From Streptomyces sporangiiformans (GTDB taxonomy: Bacteria > Actinomycetota > Actinomycetes > Streptomycetales > Streptomycetaceae), in the NCBI RefSeq assembly GCF_005768555.2, contig NZ_VCHX02000047.1, positions 62,253 through 126,252 of the forward strand: a stretch of 64,000 nucleotides of DNA, given 5' to 3'. Below the pieces are notes generated by a model, which was not told where the DNA came from, searched no databases, and was given only the letters and a program-made list of their open reading frames with translations. Made by a program: the position numbers and the translations under genes. Below are positions 33,795 through 43,061 of the stretch, piece by piece. Numbering within the stretch: the stretch's first letter is position 1; each line of letters opens with the position of its first letter.

Positions 33795-33843
33795 TCCGGC
33801 GCCCCGCACACACCAGCCCCGCAAGCTCGGGCGGGGCGCCGGA
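33795..33843. other. Intra-operon stem-loop between xylF and xylG
   Basis: TCCGGCGCCCCGC (33795-33807) and GCGGGGCGCCGGA (33831-33843) form a perfect 13-bp stem with a 23-nt loop. It is likely an attenuator or a 3'-end stabiliser that raises xylF mRNA over xylGH, as is common for binding-protein genes. Confidence 0.75.
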
Positions 33844-33902
33844 AGGAACACCCCTCCACAACTTTTCTGCACAACCTCCCGCCGGGTCAGGCGGCGAAGG
33901 AG

Positions 33903-34694
33903 ATGGTTCACGTGTCCGCTACGCCTGTGCTGGCGTTGCGCGGGGTCTCCAAGCGGTTCGGCGCCGTCCAGGCGCTCACCGACGTAGAGCTCGAGGTCCA
34001 CTCCGGTGAGGTGGTCGCCCTGGTCGGCGACAACGGCGCCGGCAAGTCCACGCTGGTGAAAACCATCGCCGGCGTCCACCCCATCGATGAGGGCGTCATC
34101 GAATGGGACGGGAAGTCCGTCCAGATCAACAAGCCGCACGACGCCCAGAACCTGGGCATCGCGACGGTCTACCAGGACCTCGCGCTGTGCGACAACATCG
34201 ACGTCGTCGGCAACCTCTACCTGGGCCGGGAGCTCAAGAGACGCGGCGTCCTCGACGAGGTCGAGATGGAGCGCCGCGCCCGCGAGTTGCTCACCACGCT
34301 GTCGATCCGCATCCCCAGCGTGCGCATCCCGATCGCCTCGCTCTCCGGTGGCCAGCGCCAGACCGTGGCCATCGCCCGCTCCATGCTCGGCGAGCCCAAG
34401 CTGGTCATACTCGACGAGCCCACCGCGGCCCTCGGCGTCGAGCAGACGGCCCAGGTCCTCGACCTGGTGGAGCGGCTGCGCGAGCGCGGCCACGCCGTGA
34501 TCCTCATCAGCCACAACATGGCCGACGTGAAAGCCGTCGCCGACAAGGTGGCGGTGCTGCGGCTCGGCCGCAACAACGGCGTCTTCGAGGTGAAGTCCAC
34601 CTCACAGGAAGAGATCATCTCCGCCATCACCGGCGCCACGGACAACGCCGTCACCCGTCGTGCGGCCCGCAGTTACGGGGAGGCTCAGAAGTGA
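33903..34694 (+). CDS. xylG: XylG, sugar ABC ATPase
   Basis: A 263-residue single ABC domain. Walker A GDNGAGKST, Q-loop YQDLALCDN, signature LSGGQ, Walker B VILDEPT, switch His in ISHNM. ATG at 33903 after GAAGGAG. Its stop overlaps the xylH GTG. Paralogue of the ATPase at 14064-14843, sharing even the tail region RLGRNNG..FxV.STSQE.IIS.ITGA.DNAV. Confidence 0.92.
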   Translation: MVHVSATPVLALRGVSKRFGAVQALTDVELEVHSGEVVALVGDNGAGKSTLVKTIAGVHPIDEGVIEWDGKSVQINKPHDAQNLGIATVYQDLALCDNIDVVGNLYLGRELKRRGVLDEVEMERRARELLTTLSIRIPSVRIPIASLSGGQRQTVAIARSMLGEPKLVILDEPTAALGVEQTAQVLDLVERLRERGHAVILISHNMADVKAVADKVAVLRLGRNNGVFEVKSTSQEEIISAITGATDNAVTRRAARSYGEAQK

Positions 34695-35992
34695 GCATCG
34701 ACAAGACGAAGAACGCCACCCTGGAGCCTTCGGGCGGTGTCGTCGAGAACCCTGAGGCGGCCGTCGGCGCGGACGTCGCGGTGGACCCGCGACTGCTGGT
34801 GCGTGAGCGCGGCTTCGCCGGCTACATCATCGAATTCAAGCGCAAGCTGCGCGCCGGAGACCTCGGCTCGATCCCGGTCGTCGTCGGCCTGATCATCATC
34901 GGCGCCATCTTCCAGAGCCTGAACTCGGCCTTCCTGTCCGCCGAGAACCTCAACAACATCGCCGTCGCGATGGTTGCGACCGGCATGATGTCCGTCGGCA
35001 TCATCTTCGTGCTGCTGCTCGGCGAGATCGACCTGTCGGTCGGCTCCGTCAGCGGTGTCGCGGGCGCCATCGCGGCCGTACTCAGCGTCACACACGGCAT
35101 GACCGAGTGGCAGGCCGTGGTCATCGCCCTCGTCGGCGGCGCGCTCATCGGCGCCATCCATGGCTTCTTCTTCGCAAGGATCGGCGCGCCCGCGTTCGCG
35201 GTCACCCTGGCCGGCCTGCTGTTCTGGCTCGGCTTCATGCTCCAGATCCTGGGTGAGAACGGCACCATCAACCTCGACAGCGACGGTCTGATCGGCAAGC
35301 TGACGACGTACTACTTCTCGGACGTCGCCGCCGCCTACGGGCTCGCCACCATCGCGGTGGTCGTCTTCTTCGTCACCTCCTTCCTGGACAGCAGACGCCG
35401 CGAGGCCGCGGGCGTCCCGTCCCGGCCGCTCAGCGAGATCGTGCTGCGCACGGTTCTGCTGGCGATCGTCGGGTACGCCGCCGCGATCATGTTCAACCAG
35501 TACAAGGGCCTGCCCCTCGCGCTGCTGCTGTTCATGCTGGTCCTGGTGACGACCGACTTCGTCCTGCGCCGCACGGGCTACGGCCGCAAGATCTTCGCGC
35601 TCGGCGGCAGCGTCGAGGCCTCTCGGCGTGCCGGTATCAACGTCACGGCGGTACGGATCTCGGTCTTCGCCCTGGCCGGCTTCTTCGCCGCGGTCGGCGG
35701 TCTGTTCTGGGCCTCCAAGATCGCCGCGGCCAACCAGAGCGCCGGCGCGGGTGATCTTCTGATGAACGTGATCGCGGCAGCCGTGATCGGCGGCACCAGC
35801 CTCTTCGGTGGACGCGGCCGTACGTGGAACGCGCTGCTGGGTGTCATGGTGATCACCTCGATCCAGTACGGCCTCGCTCTTGAAGGCATCGCCACGCCGA
35901 TCCAGTACATGATCACCGGCAGTGTGCTTCTCGCCACGGTGGTGATCGACTCCGTCACGCGTAAGACCCAGAAGACGGCGGGTCGCGCGTAG
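34691..35992 (+). CDS. xylH: XylH, sugar ABC permease
   Basis: A 433-residue permease. A 60-residue cytoplasmic N-terminus is followed by about 10-11 helices. [12 protein letters not shown] and [18 protein letters not shown] are the RbsC/XylH signatures. GTG at 34691 gives GTGA coupling to xylG. It forms the membrane channel of the xylose importer. Confidence 0.93.
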   Translation: MSIDKTKNATLEPSGGVVENPEAAVGADVAVDPRLLVRERGFAGYIIEFKRKLRAGDLGSIPVVVGLIIIGAIFQSLNSAFLSAENLNNIAVAMVATGMMSVGIIFVLLLGEIDLSVGSVSGVAGAIAAVLSVTHGMTEWQAVVIALVGGALIGAIHGFFFARIGAPAFAVTLAGLLFWLGFMLQILGENGTINLDSDGLIGKLTTYYFSDVAAAYGLATIAVVVFFVTSFLDSRRREAAGVPSRPLSEIVLRTVLLAIVGYAAAIMFNQYKGLPLALLLFMLVLVTTDFVLRRTGYGRKIFALGGSVEASRRAGINVTAVRISVFALAGFFAAVGGLFWASKIAAANQSAGAGDLLMNVIAAAVIGGTSLFGGRGRTWNALLGVMVITSIQYGLALEGIATPIQYMITGSVLLATVVIDSVTRKTQKTAGRA

Positions 35993-36102
35993 CGCTCCGC
36001 GAGGGCCCGGCTGCGCCCAAGAGCTCGATTGAATGGGCTGTTCGGCGGCTGCGGGTCGGTCGTGGCCGGCCGCGCCCATGCGGCGGAGCCGCACGATGTC
36101 AC

Positions 36103-36131
36103 TTCCCCGCGCCCCTTCAGGGCGCGGGGAA
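36103..36131. repeat. Streptomyces interspersed inverted repeat, copy B
   Basis: TTCCCCGCGCCC (36103-36114) and GGGCGCGGGGAA (36120-36131) with a 5-nt loop, in the 270-bp gap between xylH and dxs. It shares the core with copies A and C and probably terminates xylFGH. Confidence 0.8.
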
Positions 36132-36264
36132 CTGCTTTTCGCGCCTGTCCGGGGCTGATCGCGTGACAAAGAAGGCACTGAGCCCGGCCTTCCCCGTTAC
36201 AGGCGGAACATTAGACTCGACGAGCCCGGCAAAGCTCGAACAGCTCTACTGCAAGGAGGCACGG

Positions 36265-38196
36265 GTGCCGCTGCTGACCCGTATCAGGGGACCGCGCGAT
36301 CTGGACCGGCTCAGCCCGGAGCAGCTGGAACAGCTGGCCGAGGAGATTCGGACCTTCCTCGTCGAGGCGGTCTCCAAGACCGGCGGCCACCTCGGCCCCA
36401 ACCTCGGTGTTGTCGAGCTCACCATCGCGCTGCACCGCGTCTTCGAATCCCCGAAGGACAAGGTGCTGTGGGACACGGGACACCAGTCCTACGTCCACAA
36501 GCTGCTCACTGGTCGTCAGGACTTCACCCGGCTGAAGATGAAGGACGGCCTGTCCGGCTATCCCTCGCAGGCCGAGTCCGAGCACGACGTCATCGAGAAC
36601 TCGCACGCCTCCACGGTCCTCGGCTGGGCCGACGGCCTCGCGAAGGCCAACGAGGTCCTCGACCGGGACGACCACGTGGTCGCGGTCATCGGGGACGGTG
36701 CCCTCACCGGCGGCATGGCCTGGGAGGCGCTCAACAACATCGCGGACGCCAAGGACCGCCCGCTCGTCATCGTCGTCAACGACAACGAGCGTTCGTACGC
36801 GCCCACGATCGGCGGCCTCGCCAACCACCTGGCGACGCTGCGCACGACCGACGGCTACGAGCGCTTCCTGGCCCGCGGCAAGGACATCCTGGAGCGCACC
36901 CCGGTCCTCGGACGGCCGCTGTACGAGACCCTGCACGGCGCGAAGAAGGGGCTGAAGGACTTCATCGCGCCGCAGGGCATGTTCGAGGACCTCGGCCTGA
37001 AGTACGTCGGACCCATCGACGGCCATGACATCGAGGCCCTGGAGTCCGCGCTCGCCCGCGCCAAGCGCTTCGGCGGTCCCGTCATCGTGCACTGTCTCAC
37101 CGAGAAGGGCCGCGGCTACCAGCCCGCCCTCCAGGACGAGGCGGACCGCTTCCACGCCGTCGGCAAGATCCACCCGGACACGGGCCTGCCCATCGCGTCC
37201 TCCGGCGCCGACTGGACCTCCGTGTTCGGCGAGGAGATGGTCAAGCTCGGCAAGGAGCGTGAGGACATCGTCGCCATCACGGCGGCCATGCTCCAGCCCG
37301 TCGGCCTCGAGAAGTTCGCCAAGTCCTTCCCGGACCGGGTGTACGACGTCGGCATCGCCGAGCAGCACGGCGCGGTCTCGGCGGCGGGCCTGGCGACCGG
37401 CGGACTGCACCCCGTCTTCGCCGTCTACGCGACCTTCCTCAACCGCGCCTTCGACCAGGTCCTGATGGACGTCGCCCTGCACAGGTGCGGGGTCACGTTC
37501 GTCCTCGACCGGGCCGGCATCACCGGCACCGACGGCGCCTCCCACAACGGCATGTGGGACATGTCGATCCTCCAGGTCGTACCCGGCCTCAGGCTTGCCG
37601 CGCCGCGCGACGCCGACCAGGTCCGCGCCCAGCTGCGGGAGGCCGTCGAGGTCGATGACGCGCCGACCGTGGTGCGCTTCTCCAAGGGCGCGGTCGGACC
37701 GGCCGTCCCCGCGGTGGGCCGCGTCGGCGGCATGGACGTCCTGCGTGAACCGGGCACCGACACCCCGGACGTGCTGCTCGTCTCGGTCGGCGCGCTGGCG
37801 CCGATGTGCCTGGAGATCGCCGATCTCCTCGACAAGCAGGGCATCTCCACCACGGTGGTCGACCCGCGCTGGGTCAAGCCCGTCGACGAGGCCATGGCCC
37901 CGCTCGCGGAGCGGCACCGCGTGGTCGTCACCGTCGAGGACAACTCCCGCGTCGGCGGCGTCGGTTCGACGATCGCGCAGGCTCTGCGCGACGCGGGCGT
38001 CGACGTACCGCTGCGCGACTTCGGTATCCCGCCGCGCTTCCTCGACCACGCCTCCCGCAAGGAGGTCATGGCGGAGATCGGCCTGACCGCGCCGGACATC
38101 GCCCGCCAGGTCACCGGCCTCGTCTCCAGGATCGACGGCCGCTTCTCGGGTGCCGACGCGGGCGCCGTCGACTCCGTGGAGCCCGCGCGCGACTGA
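36265..38196 (+). CDS. dxs: 1-deoxy-D-xylulose-5-phosphate synthase
   Basis: A 643-residue thiamine-diphosphate enzyme that condenses pyruvate and glyceraldehyde-3-phosphate, the first step of the MEP isoprenoid pathway in the cytoplasm. Family motifs: [16 protein letters not shown], the ThDP motif [33 protein letters not shown] segment, and [10 protein letters not shown]. The GTG at 36265 after AAGGAGG gives the canonical start [12 protein letters not shown]; the frame is open to 36163 without similarity. The position after xylFGH matches the S. coelicolor order. Confidence 0.96.
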   Translation: MPLLTRIRGPRDLDRLSPEQLEQLAEEIRTFLVEAVSKTGGHLGPNLGVVELTIALHRVFESPKDKVLWDTGHQSYVHKLLTGRQDFTRLKMKDGLSGYPSQAESEHDVIENSHASTVLGWADGLAKANEVLDRDDHVVAVIGDGALTGGMAWEALNNIADAKDRPLVIVVNDNERSYAPTIGGLANHLATLRTTDGYERFLARGKDILERTPVLGRPLYETLHGAKKGLKDFIAPQGMFEDLGLKYVGPIDGHDIEALESALARAKRFGGPVIVHCLTEKGRGYQPALQDEADRFHAVGKIHPDTGLPIASSGADWTSVFGEEMVKLGKEREDIVAITAAMLQPVGLEKFAKSFPDRVYDVGIAEQHGAVSAAGLATGGLHPVFAVYATFLNRAFDQVLMDVALHRCGVTFVLDRAGITGTDGASHNGMWDMSILQVVPGLRLAAPRDADQVRAQLREAVEVDDAPTVVRFSKGAVGPAVPAVGRVGGMDVLREPGTDTPDVLLVSVGALAPMCLEIADLLDKQGISTTVVDPRWVKPVDEAMAPLAERHRVVVTVEDNSRVGGVGSTIAQALRDAGVDVPLRDFGIPPRFLDHASRKEVMAEIGLTAPDIARQVTGLVSRIDGRFSGADAGAVDSVEPARD

Positions 38197-38217
38197 CGTC
38201 CCCACAGGTTCGTACGG

Positions 38218-38261
38218 GCCGGTTCCGGCACTCGGCAGGGTGTCGGAACCGGCTCTTTTTT
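38218..38261 (+). terminator. Rho-independent terminator after dxs
   Basis: Arms GCCGGTTCCGGCAC (38218-38231) and GTGTCGGAACCGGC (38240-38253), 14 bp with one G-T wobble and an 8-nt loop, followed by TCTTTTTT. One of the few with a true T-run in this window. Confidence 0.9.
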
Positions 38262-38337
38262 GGCGTGAACTCGTGGTGCCGGGGCATACGACCACCGCTC
38301 ATCCATGTCGACGACGACAAGCGCGGGAGGTATGCCT

Positions 38338-39864
38338 GTGAGCAACGCCCTCTTCCGGACGAAGAGTGTCGAACAATCTGTAAGAGACACTCAGGAACCC
38401 GAACACGCGCTCAAGAAGTCGCTCTCCGCCCTGGACCTCACCGTCTTCGGCGTCGGAGTGATCATCGGCACTGGCATCTTCGTCCTCACGGGCCAGGTGG
38501 CCAAGGACGTGGCCGGTCCCGCCACCGCGATCGCCTTCGCCGTCGCGGGCGTCGTCTGCGGACTCGCGGCCCTGTGCTACGCCGAGTTCGCCTCCACCGT
38601 CCCGGTGGCCGGATCGGCGTACACCTTCTCGTACGCCTCCCTCGGTGAGCTGCCCGCCTGGATCATCGGCTGGGACCTGGTGCTGGAGTTCGCGCTCGGC
38701 ACGGCGGTGGTCGCCGTCGGCTGGTCCGGCTATGTCCGCTCGCTGCTGGACAACGCGGGCTGGCATCTGCCGGACGCGCTGGCCGGGCCGGACGTGGCCG
38801 ACGGGTTCGGCTTCGACATCCTCGCCTTCGCCCTGGTGCTGCTCCTGACGGCCGTCCTCGTCCTCGGGATGAAGCTCTCCGCGCGCGTCACCTCGATCAT
38901 CGTGGCGATCAAGGTGACCGTGGTCCTGGTCGTGATCATCGCGGGCGCCTTCTTCATCAAGGCCGACAACTACAAGCCCTTCATCCCGGAAGAGCAGTCG
39001 CAGCAAGCGGGGAACGACCTCCAAGCGCCGCTCATCCAGCTGGTGTTCGGCTACGCGCCCACCAACTTCGGTGTGATGGGCATCTTCACCGCCGCCTCCG
39101 TCGTCTTCTTCGCCTTCATCGGCTTCGACATCGTCGCCACCGCCGCAGAGGAGACGCGCAATCCGCAGCGCGACATGCCCCGAGGCATCCTCGGCTCCCT
39201 CTTCATCTGCACCGCGCTCTACGTCGCCGTGTCGATCGTCGTCACGGGCATGCAGCACTACAGCAAGCTGTCCGTGGACGCCCCGCTCGCCGACGCCTTC
39301 AAGGCCACCGGGCACTCCTGGTACGCCGGGTTCATCAGCTTCGGCGCCGCCGTCGGCCTGACCACCGTCTGCATGATCCTGCTGCTCGGCCAGACCCGAG
39401 TCTTCTTCGCGATGAGCCGCGACGGACTGCTGCCCCGCTTCTTCTCCCGCGTCCACCCCCGCTACAAGACGCCGCACCGGCCGACCATCCTGCTCGGCGT
39501 GGTGATCGCGACACTGGCGGGCTTCACCAGCCTCAGCGAGCTCGCCGAACTGGTGAACATCGGCACGCTCTTCGCCTTCGTCGTCGTGGCGATCAGCGTC
39601 GTCATCCTGCGCCGCACCCGCCCCGAACTCCACCGCGCCTTCCGCACCCCGCTGGTGCCCTGGGTGCCCATCCTGTCCGTGCTCGCCTCGCTGTGGCTGA
39701 TGCTCAACCTGCCGGCCGAGACCTGGGTGCGGTTCGCGGGCTGGATGGCGGTCGGCTTCGTCGTCTACTTCCTCTACGGCCGCTCCCACAGCCGTATGGA
39801 GGGGACCGCGGACCTCGCCGCCGATCGACAACACGAGGTAACCGGAACCAACGACACGCAGTAA
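38338..39864 (+). CDS. APC-superfamily amino acid permease
   Basis: A 508-residue cationic-amino-acid-type transporter with 12 or more helices. The first helix has GVGVIIGTGIFVLTG, the APC substrate-binding loop; helix 6 has FFAFIGFDIVATAAEETRNPQRDMPRGI. GTG at 38338 lies 7 nt after GGGAGG and is preferred to the ATG at 38332. Monocistronic after the dxs terminator. The substrate is probably a cationic or neutral amino acid. Confidence 0.92.
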   Translation: MSNALFRTKSVEQSVRDTQEPEHALKKSLSALDLTVFGVGVIIGTGIFVLTGQVAKDVAGPATAIAFAVAGVVCGLAALCYAEFASTVPVAGSAYTFSYASLGELPAWIIGWDLVLEFALGTAVVAVGWSGYVRSLLDNAGWHLPDALAGPDVADGFGFDILAFALVLLLTAVLVLGMKLSARVTSIIVAIKVTVVLVVIIAGAFFIKADNYKPFIPEEQSQQAGNDLQAPLIQLVFGYAPTNFGVMGIFTAASVVFFAFIGFDIVATAAEETRNPQRDMPRGILGSLFICTALYVAVSIVVTGMQHYSKLSVDAPLADAFKATGHSWYAGFISFGAAVGLTTVCMILLLGQTRVFFAMSRDGLLPRFFSRVHPRYKTPHRPTILLGVVIATLAGFTSLSELAELVNIGTLFAFVVVAISVVILRRTRPELHRAFRTPLVPWVPILSVLASLWLMLNLPAETWVRFAGWMAVGFVVYFLYGRSHSRMEGTADLAADRQHEVTGTNDTQ

Positions 39865-39952
39865 CCGCCCCGGTCTTCGCACGGGGCGCATTCGAATTGG
39901 GCGGTTCATCCCTGTATGTTCCGCTTCGGTGGAGGTCGAGGGGCCGGATAGC

Positions 39953-41419
39953 GTGCACAGCATGCTCGCCGAGCCCCTCGTCTCGTCACGCTCCGGATAC
40001 GAGCCCGCGGGCGTCCGCCCCTCCGGTTACTGGACACGGCTGCTGCCGTCCCTGGCCGTCCTGGCCTGCGTCACCAGGATCCCCTCCTTCCGGCTCCCGC
40101 TGTGGAACCCGGACGAGGGCTATCTCGCCGTCCAGGCCCGGCTGCTGGCCGCCGGCGGATCGCTGTACGAGACGGTGGTGGACCGCAAGCCGCCGCTCGT
40201 GCCGTGGCTCTACCAGGGAGCGTTCACGCTCTTCGGCGACGGCTCGCTGACGTCCGTGCGGGTGTGCGCGGTCCTCGCGCAGCTGCTGACCGCCGTGCTG
40301 CTCGTCTCCCTCGCCCGGCGCCGCTGGGGCGACGGCCCGGGGCGCGTCGCCGGGGTGCTGTACCTGCTCTCCTCCATCGGGCTGCATCCCGAGGACGCGC
40401 AGGCCGCCGCCTTCGAGATCTTCATGCTCCCCTGCACGGCCGCCGCGATGTGGTGCGCCGACCGAAGCCGCTGGGGCGCCGCGGGCGCGGCCGTCGCCTG
40501 CGCCGCCCTGGCCAAGCAGACCGGCGGGGCGGTCCTGGTGCCCGTGCTGTGGCTGCTGTGGCGCGGCGGGGGATCCCGAAAGGGTCTGGTACGCCTGGGC
40601 GTCGGGGCCGTACTCCCGCTGCTCGGCGCGGTACTGGTCACCGATCCCGCCGGGTTCCTGTTCTGGACGGTGACCGGCTCGGGCGCGTACGCGTCCTTCG
40701 CGGGCTCCGAACTCCACATCGCGGGCCGGGCGTTGACCAACACCACGATCCTGGGCGTGGGCTGCGCGGGTCTGATCCCGCCGGTCGTACGCGTGCTGCG
40801 CGTCGCCCGCACGGGAGCGGCGGACCTGTGGCTGTGGCTGGCCTCGTCGGCCGTCGCGGTCCTCCTCGGCTTCCACTTCTTCGGCCACTACTTCCTGCAA
40901 CTGACGCCGCCCCTCTCCCTGTTGGCGACGGCCGCCCTCCAGATCCTGCCCCCCGCCCGTCTGGCGACGGCCCTGCTCACCTCGGCCTGCTGCTGCGCCC
41001 TGTTCCTTTCCTGGGGGCTGCTGGCGCCCCGCCCCGACCTCGCGCACGCGGCACGTGTCGCGGCCGCCGTGGCCCAGCGCACCGCTCCCGGCGAGCGGGT
41101 CCTCGTCTGGGGGATACACCCCGAGACGTACTGGCTGGCCGACCGTACCCCCGCCACCCGCTACCTCACCGCCGGTCTGCTCACCAACTACAGCGGCGGC
41201 CGCGACGGCCCCCGGGTCGGCGAGAAGTACGCCGTCGAGGGCGCGTGGCCGGTGTTCCGCGAGGAGCTCACGGCCCATGCGCCGGCCCTCGTCGTCGACG
41301 ACTCGGGCGGCAAGCCGTACGCCCCGCACCGGCTGCCCTGGCTGGGGCGGCTGCTGGCGGCCGAGTACGAGCGGGCGGGACTGGTGGACGGAGCGGTGCT
41401 CTACGCACGCGTTCCGTAG
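39953..41419 (+). CDS. PMT-like (GT-C fold) membrane glycosyltransferase
   Basis: A membrane protein of about 488 residues with 10-11 helices. The first periplasmic loop carries WNPDEGYLAVQARLL, with Asp-Glu as the catalytic acid pair of the PMT/ArnT GT-C fold, and VVDRKPPLVPWLYQ follows as in family members. The C-terminal soluble part has VWGIHPETYWLADR. It should transfer a sugar from a polyprenyl-phosphate donor outside the membrane. Start is GTG 39953 or ATG 39962; GAGGGG favours the former. Confidence 0.8.
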   Translation: MHSMLAEPLVSSRSGYEPAGVRPSGYWTRLLPSLAVLACVTRIPSFRLPLWNPDEGYLAVQARLLAAGGSLYETVVDRKPPLVPWLYQGAFTLFGDGSLTSVRVCAVLAQLLTAVLLVSLARRRWGDGPGRVAGVLYLLSSIGLHPEDAQAAAFEIFMLPCTAAAMWCADRSRWGAAGAAVACAALAKQTGGAVLVPVLWLLWRGGGSRKGLVRLGVGAVLPLLGAVLVTDPAGFLFWTVTGSGAYASFAGSELHIAGRALTNTTILGVGCAGLIPPVVRVLRVARTGAADLWLWLASSAVAVLLGFHFFGHYFLQLTPPLSLLATAALQILPPARLATALLTSACCCALFLSWGLLAPRPDLAHAARVAAAVAQRTAPGERVLVWGIHPETYWLADRTPATRYLTAGLLTNYSGGRDGPRVGEKYAVEGAWPVFREELTAHAPALVVDDSGGKPYAPHRLPWLGRLLAAEYERAGLVDGAVLYARVP

Positions 41420-41470
41420 TGGTGGCGGTGGCGGTGGTCGTAGCGGTTGCCGAGCCCCGAGGACGGGGGG

Positions 41471-41845
41471 TTACGGGCGTACGGTCCGGGGGCCGGTCAC
41501 CTCGGCGCCCAACGCGCCCACTCTGCTTCGCAGTTCGCGGTCGGCCGTGACGACCAGGCAGCGGCGTTCCCCGGCTTCGGCGGCCAGCTCCACGATGCGG
41601 TCGTCCCCGCTGCCGGGCGCCGACTCGACCCGTACGCCCGCGACGGAGGGCACTCCGCGGGCGGCTCCCTCGACTACGAGGACGACTTCCAGGGGACCCG
41701 GGAAGTCCGGCAGGCCTTCGTCGGCGTACGGCACCAACAGGTCCCGCAGGCGTTCCGCCGCCCCTCGGCGGTCCCGCCACCAGCCGTCGGGGACCGAGCC
41801 GACCACGTTCGCGGCGTCGACGATCACGAGGAGAGGGGCGTTCAT
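41471..41845 (-). CDS. NYN/YacP-like PIN-fold protein
   Basis: A 124-residue protein with a PIN-type acidic pattern: VIVDAANVVGS (Asp10), SGDDRIVELA, and VVTADRELRSRV. The NYN family (YacP-like) includes RNA-processing nucleases. Convergent with the glycosyltransferase and divergent from the beta-propeller gene 57 bp away. Confidence 0.8.
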   Translation of the reverse strand: MNAPLLVIVDAANVVGSVPDGWWRDRRGAAERLRDLLVPYADEGLPDFPGPLEVVLVVEGAARGVPSVAGVRVESAPGSGDDRIVELAAEAGERRCLVVTADRELRSRVGALGAEVTGPRTVRP

Positions 41846-41902
41846 GAGGCCAGGGTCGCACGGGGCGGATCCCGCGGCCCCGACTACAGTGGGGGAGTGT
41901 CG

Positions 41903-42943
41903 ATGGTCCCTACAGTGAACGGCGCCTGGCTCCTGCGCGGCCGGGACGGCCGACTCAGCGCTTACGCTTCCCGGGACGAGGCCGTGTGGTGCTGGGCGGA
42001 GCGAAACCCGGGAGGCCCGTGGAGCGCGCCGCGTACGGTGGGCGGCGACCAGCGGGTGCATCCCGTGCTGGCCGTGGGCCAGGGCACCGACGGTTACGCC
42101 CACCTGGTCTCCTGGCGTCCCACCGGAGCTGGGGAGGCGGGACTCGTCCACTCCACGCACTTCCGCCCGCATCTCGCCGCACTCGACTGGAACCGGCTCG
42201 GGCACCCCAACCAGAAGGGGCAGCAGACCGGCGTTCCGGCCGTCGCTGTCGACGCGGAGGGCCGCGCCCACGTCTTCGTACGCAACAGGGGCGGCGGCGT
42301 CAGCATGCGCGGCCAGAAGGAACGCGGCGGCTGGGGCCCGTGGCGTGATCTGAAGGGCCGTGAGGTGGAAGGCGAACTGACGGCCGTGACCCGGGCGTCC
42401 GGGCGCGTCGAGCTGTACGCGACGTCACCGGCGGGGATCCTGCGCTGGACGCAGGCGGGGCCGGGGCACATACCCGCGCTCGACGACGAACCGCTGAAGG
42501 CGGCGGCCCGGCCGGGCACCCTGCGGGCCCTTTCCACCTCCGACGAGCACGTGACCGTGTTCTTCACCGACGAGTCGGACATGCTGTGCGCCTGGCGGCC
42601 CGGCACGGAGCCCGCCGAACTGCTGCCGAGCGCCGGACCCGGCCCGGTGTCCGCCCTCCGCTTCACGCTCGACGGCATCGACTGCACGCTGCTCGCCCAG
42701 CGCTCCGCGAGCGGCCGGGTCGCCTTCGCCGCCTACCCGACCGAGCAGGAGTCCGCCGGAGCCTGGTGGACCGAGTCGGGACCCCAACTGCCCGCGGACG
42801 CACAGCTGTCGCTGGGCGAGGACCACGAGGGCAAGGTCGTGGCGGCGCAACTCCAGCCGGGCAGCGGGGAGTTGCTGACGACCCGCCGGAAGGCGGAGCC
42901 GGGACTCGCCCTTCAGGCGTGGCGCAGCTTCGTCCTCACGTAA
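41903..42943 (+). CDS. Beta-propeller-like hypothetical protein
   Basis: A 346-residue protein with repeated blade-like segments: NGAWLLRGRDGRLSAYA, AVDAEGRAHVFVRNRGGG, RVELYATSPAGILRWTQ. The pattern resembles PLL/fucolectin-type propellers. No signal peptide is visible, so it is probably cytoplasmic. ATG at 41903 sits 5-6 nt after GGGGGAG; GTG 41897 overlaps that site. Function unknown. Confidence 0.75.
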   Translation: MVPTVNGAWLLRGRDGRLSAYASRDEAVWCWAERNPGGPWSAPRTVGGDQRVHPVLAVGQGTDGYAHLVSWRPTGAGEAGLVHSTHFRPHLAALDWNRLGHPNQKGQQTGVPAVAVDAEGRAHVFVRNRGGGVSMRGQKERGGWGPWRDLKGREVEGELTAVTRASGRVELYATSPAGILRWTQAGPGHIPALDDEPLKAAARPGTLRALSTSDEHVTVFFTDESDMLCAWRPGTEPAELLPSAGPGPVSALRFTLDGIDCTLLAQRSASGRVAFAAYPTEQESAGAWWTESGPQLPADAQLSLGEDHEGKVVAAQLQPGSGELLTTRRKAEPGLALQAWRSFVLT

Positions 42944-42949
42944 CACCGG

Positions 42950-42979
42950 TGCCCGGCACACCAGTTGGTGTGCCGGGCA
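42950..42979. terminator. Hairpin between convergent propeller and beta-oxidation genes
   Basis: TGCCCGGCACACCA (42950-42963) and TGGTGTGCCGGGCA (42966-42979): 14-bp perfect complement with a tiny loop. Confidence 0.85.
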
Positions 42980-42981
42980 GC

Positions 42982-43028
42982 AGCGCCCTTTTCAGGGGCG
43001 CGGGGAACTGCGCGACCAGCCACAGACG
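42982..43028. repeat. Streptomyces interspersed inverted repeat, copy C
   Basis: GCGCCC-ttttca-GGGGCGC followed by GGGGAACTGCGCGACCAGCC, which is the reverse complement of the flank of copy A. The left arm is shortened. Confidence 0.7.
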
Positions 43029-43061
43029 GGACCGCAGTTTCCCGACCGCTCAAGCCGAGTG

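Noticed and set aside
36211..38295. 694-residue minus-strand frame opposite dxs
   Set aside because: Shadow of the dxs reading frame; no recognisable motifs.
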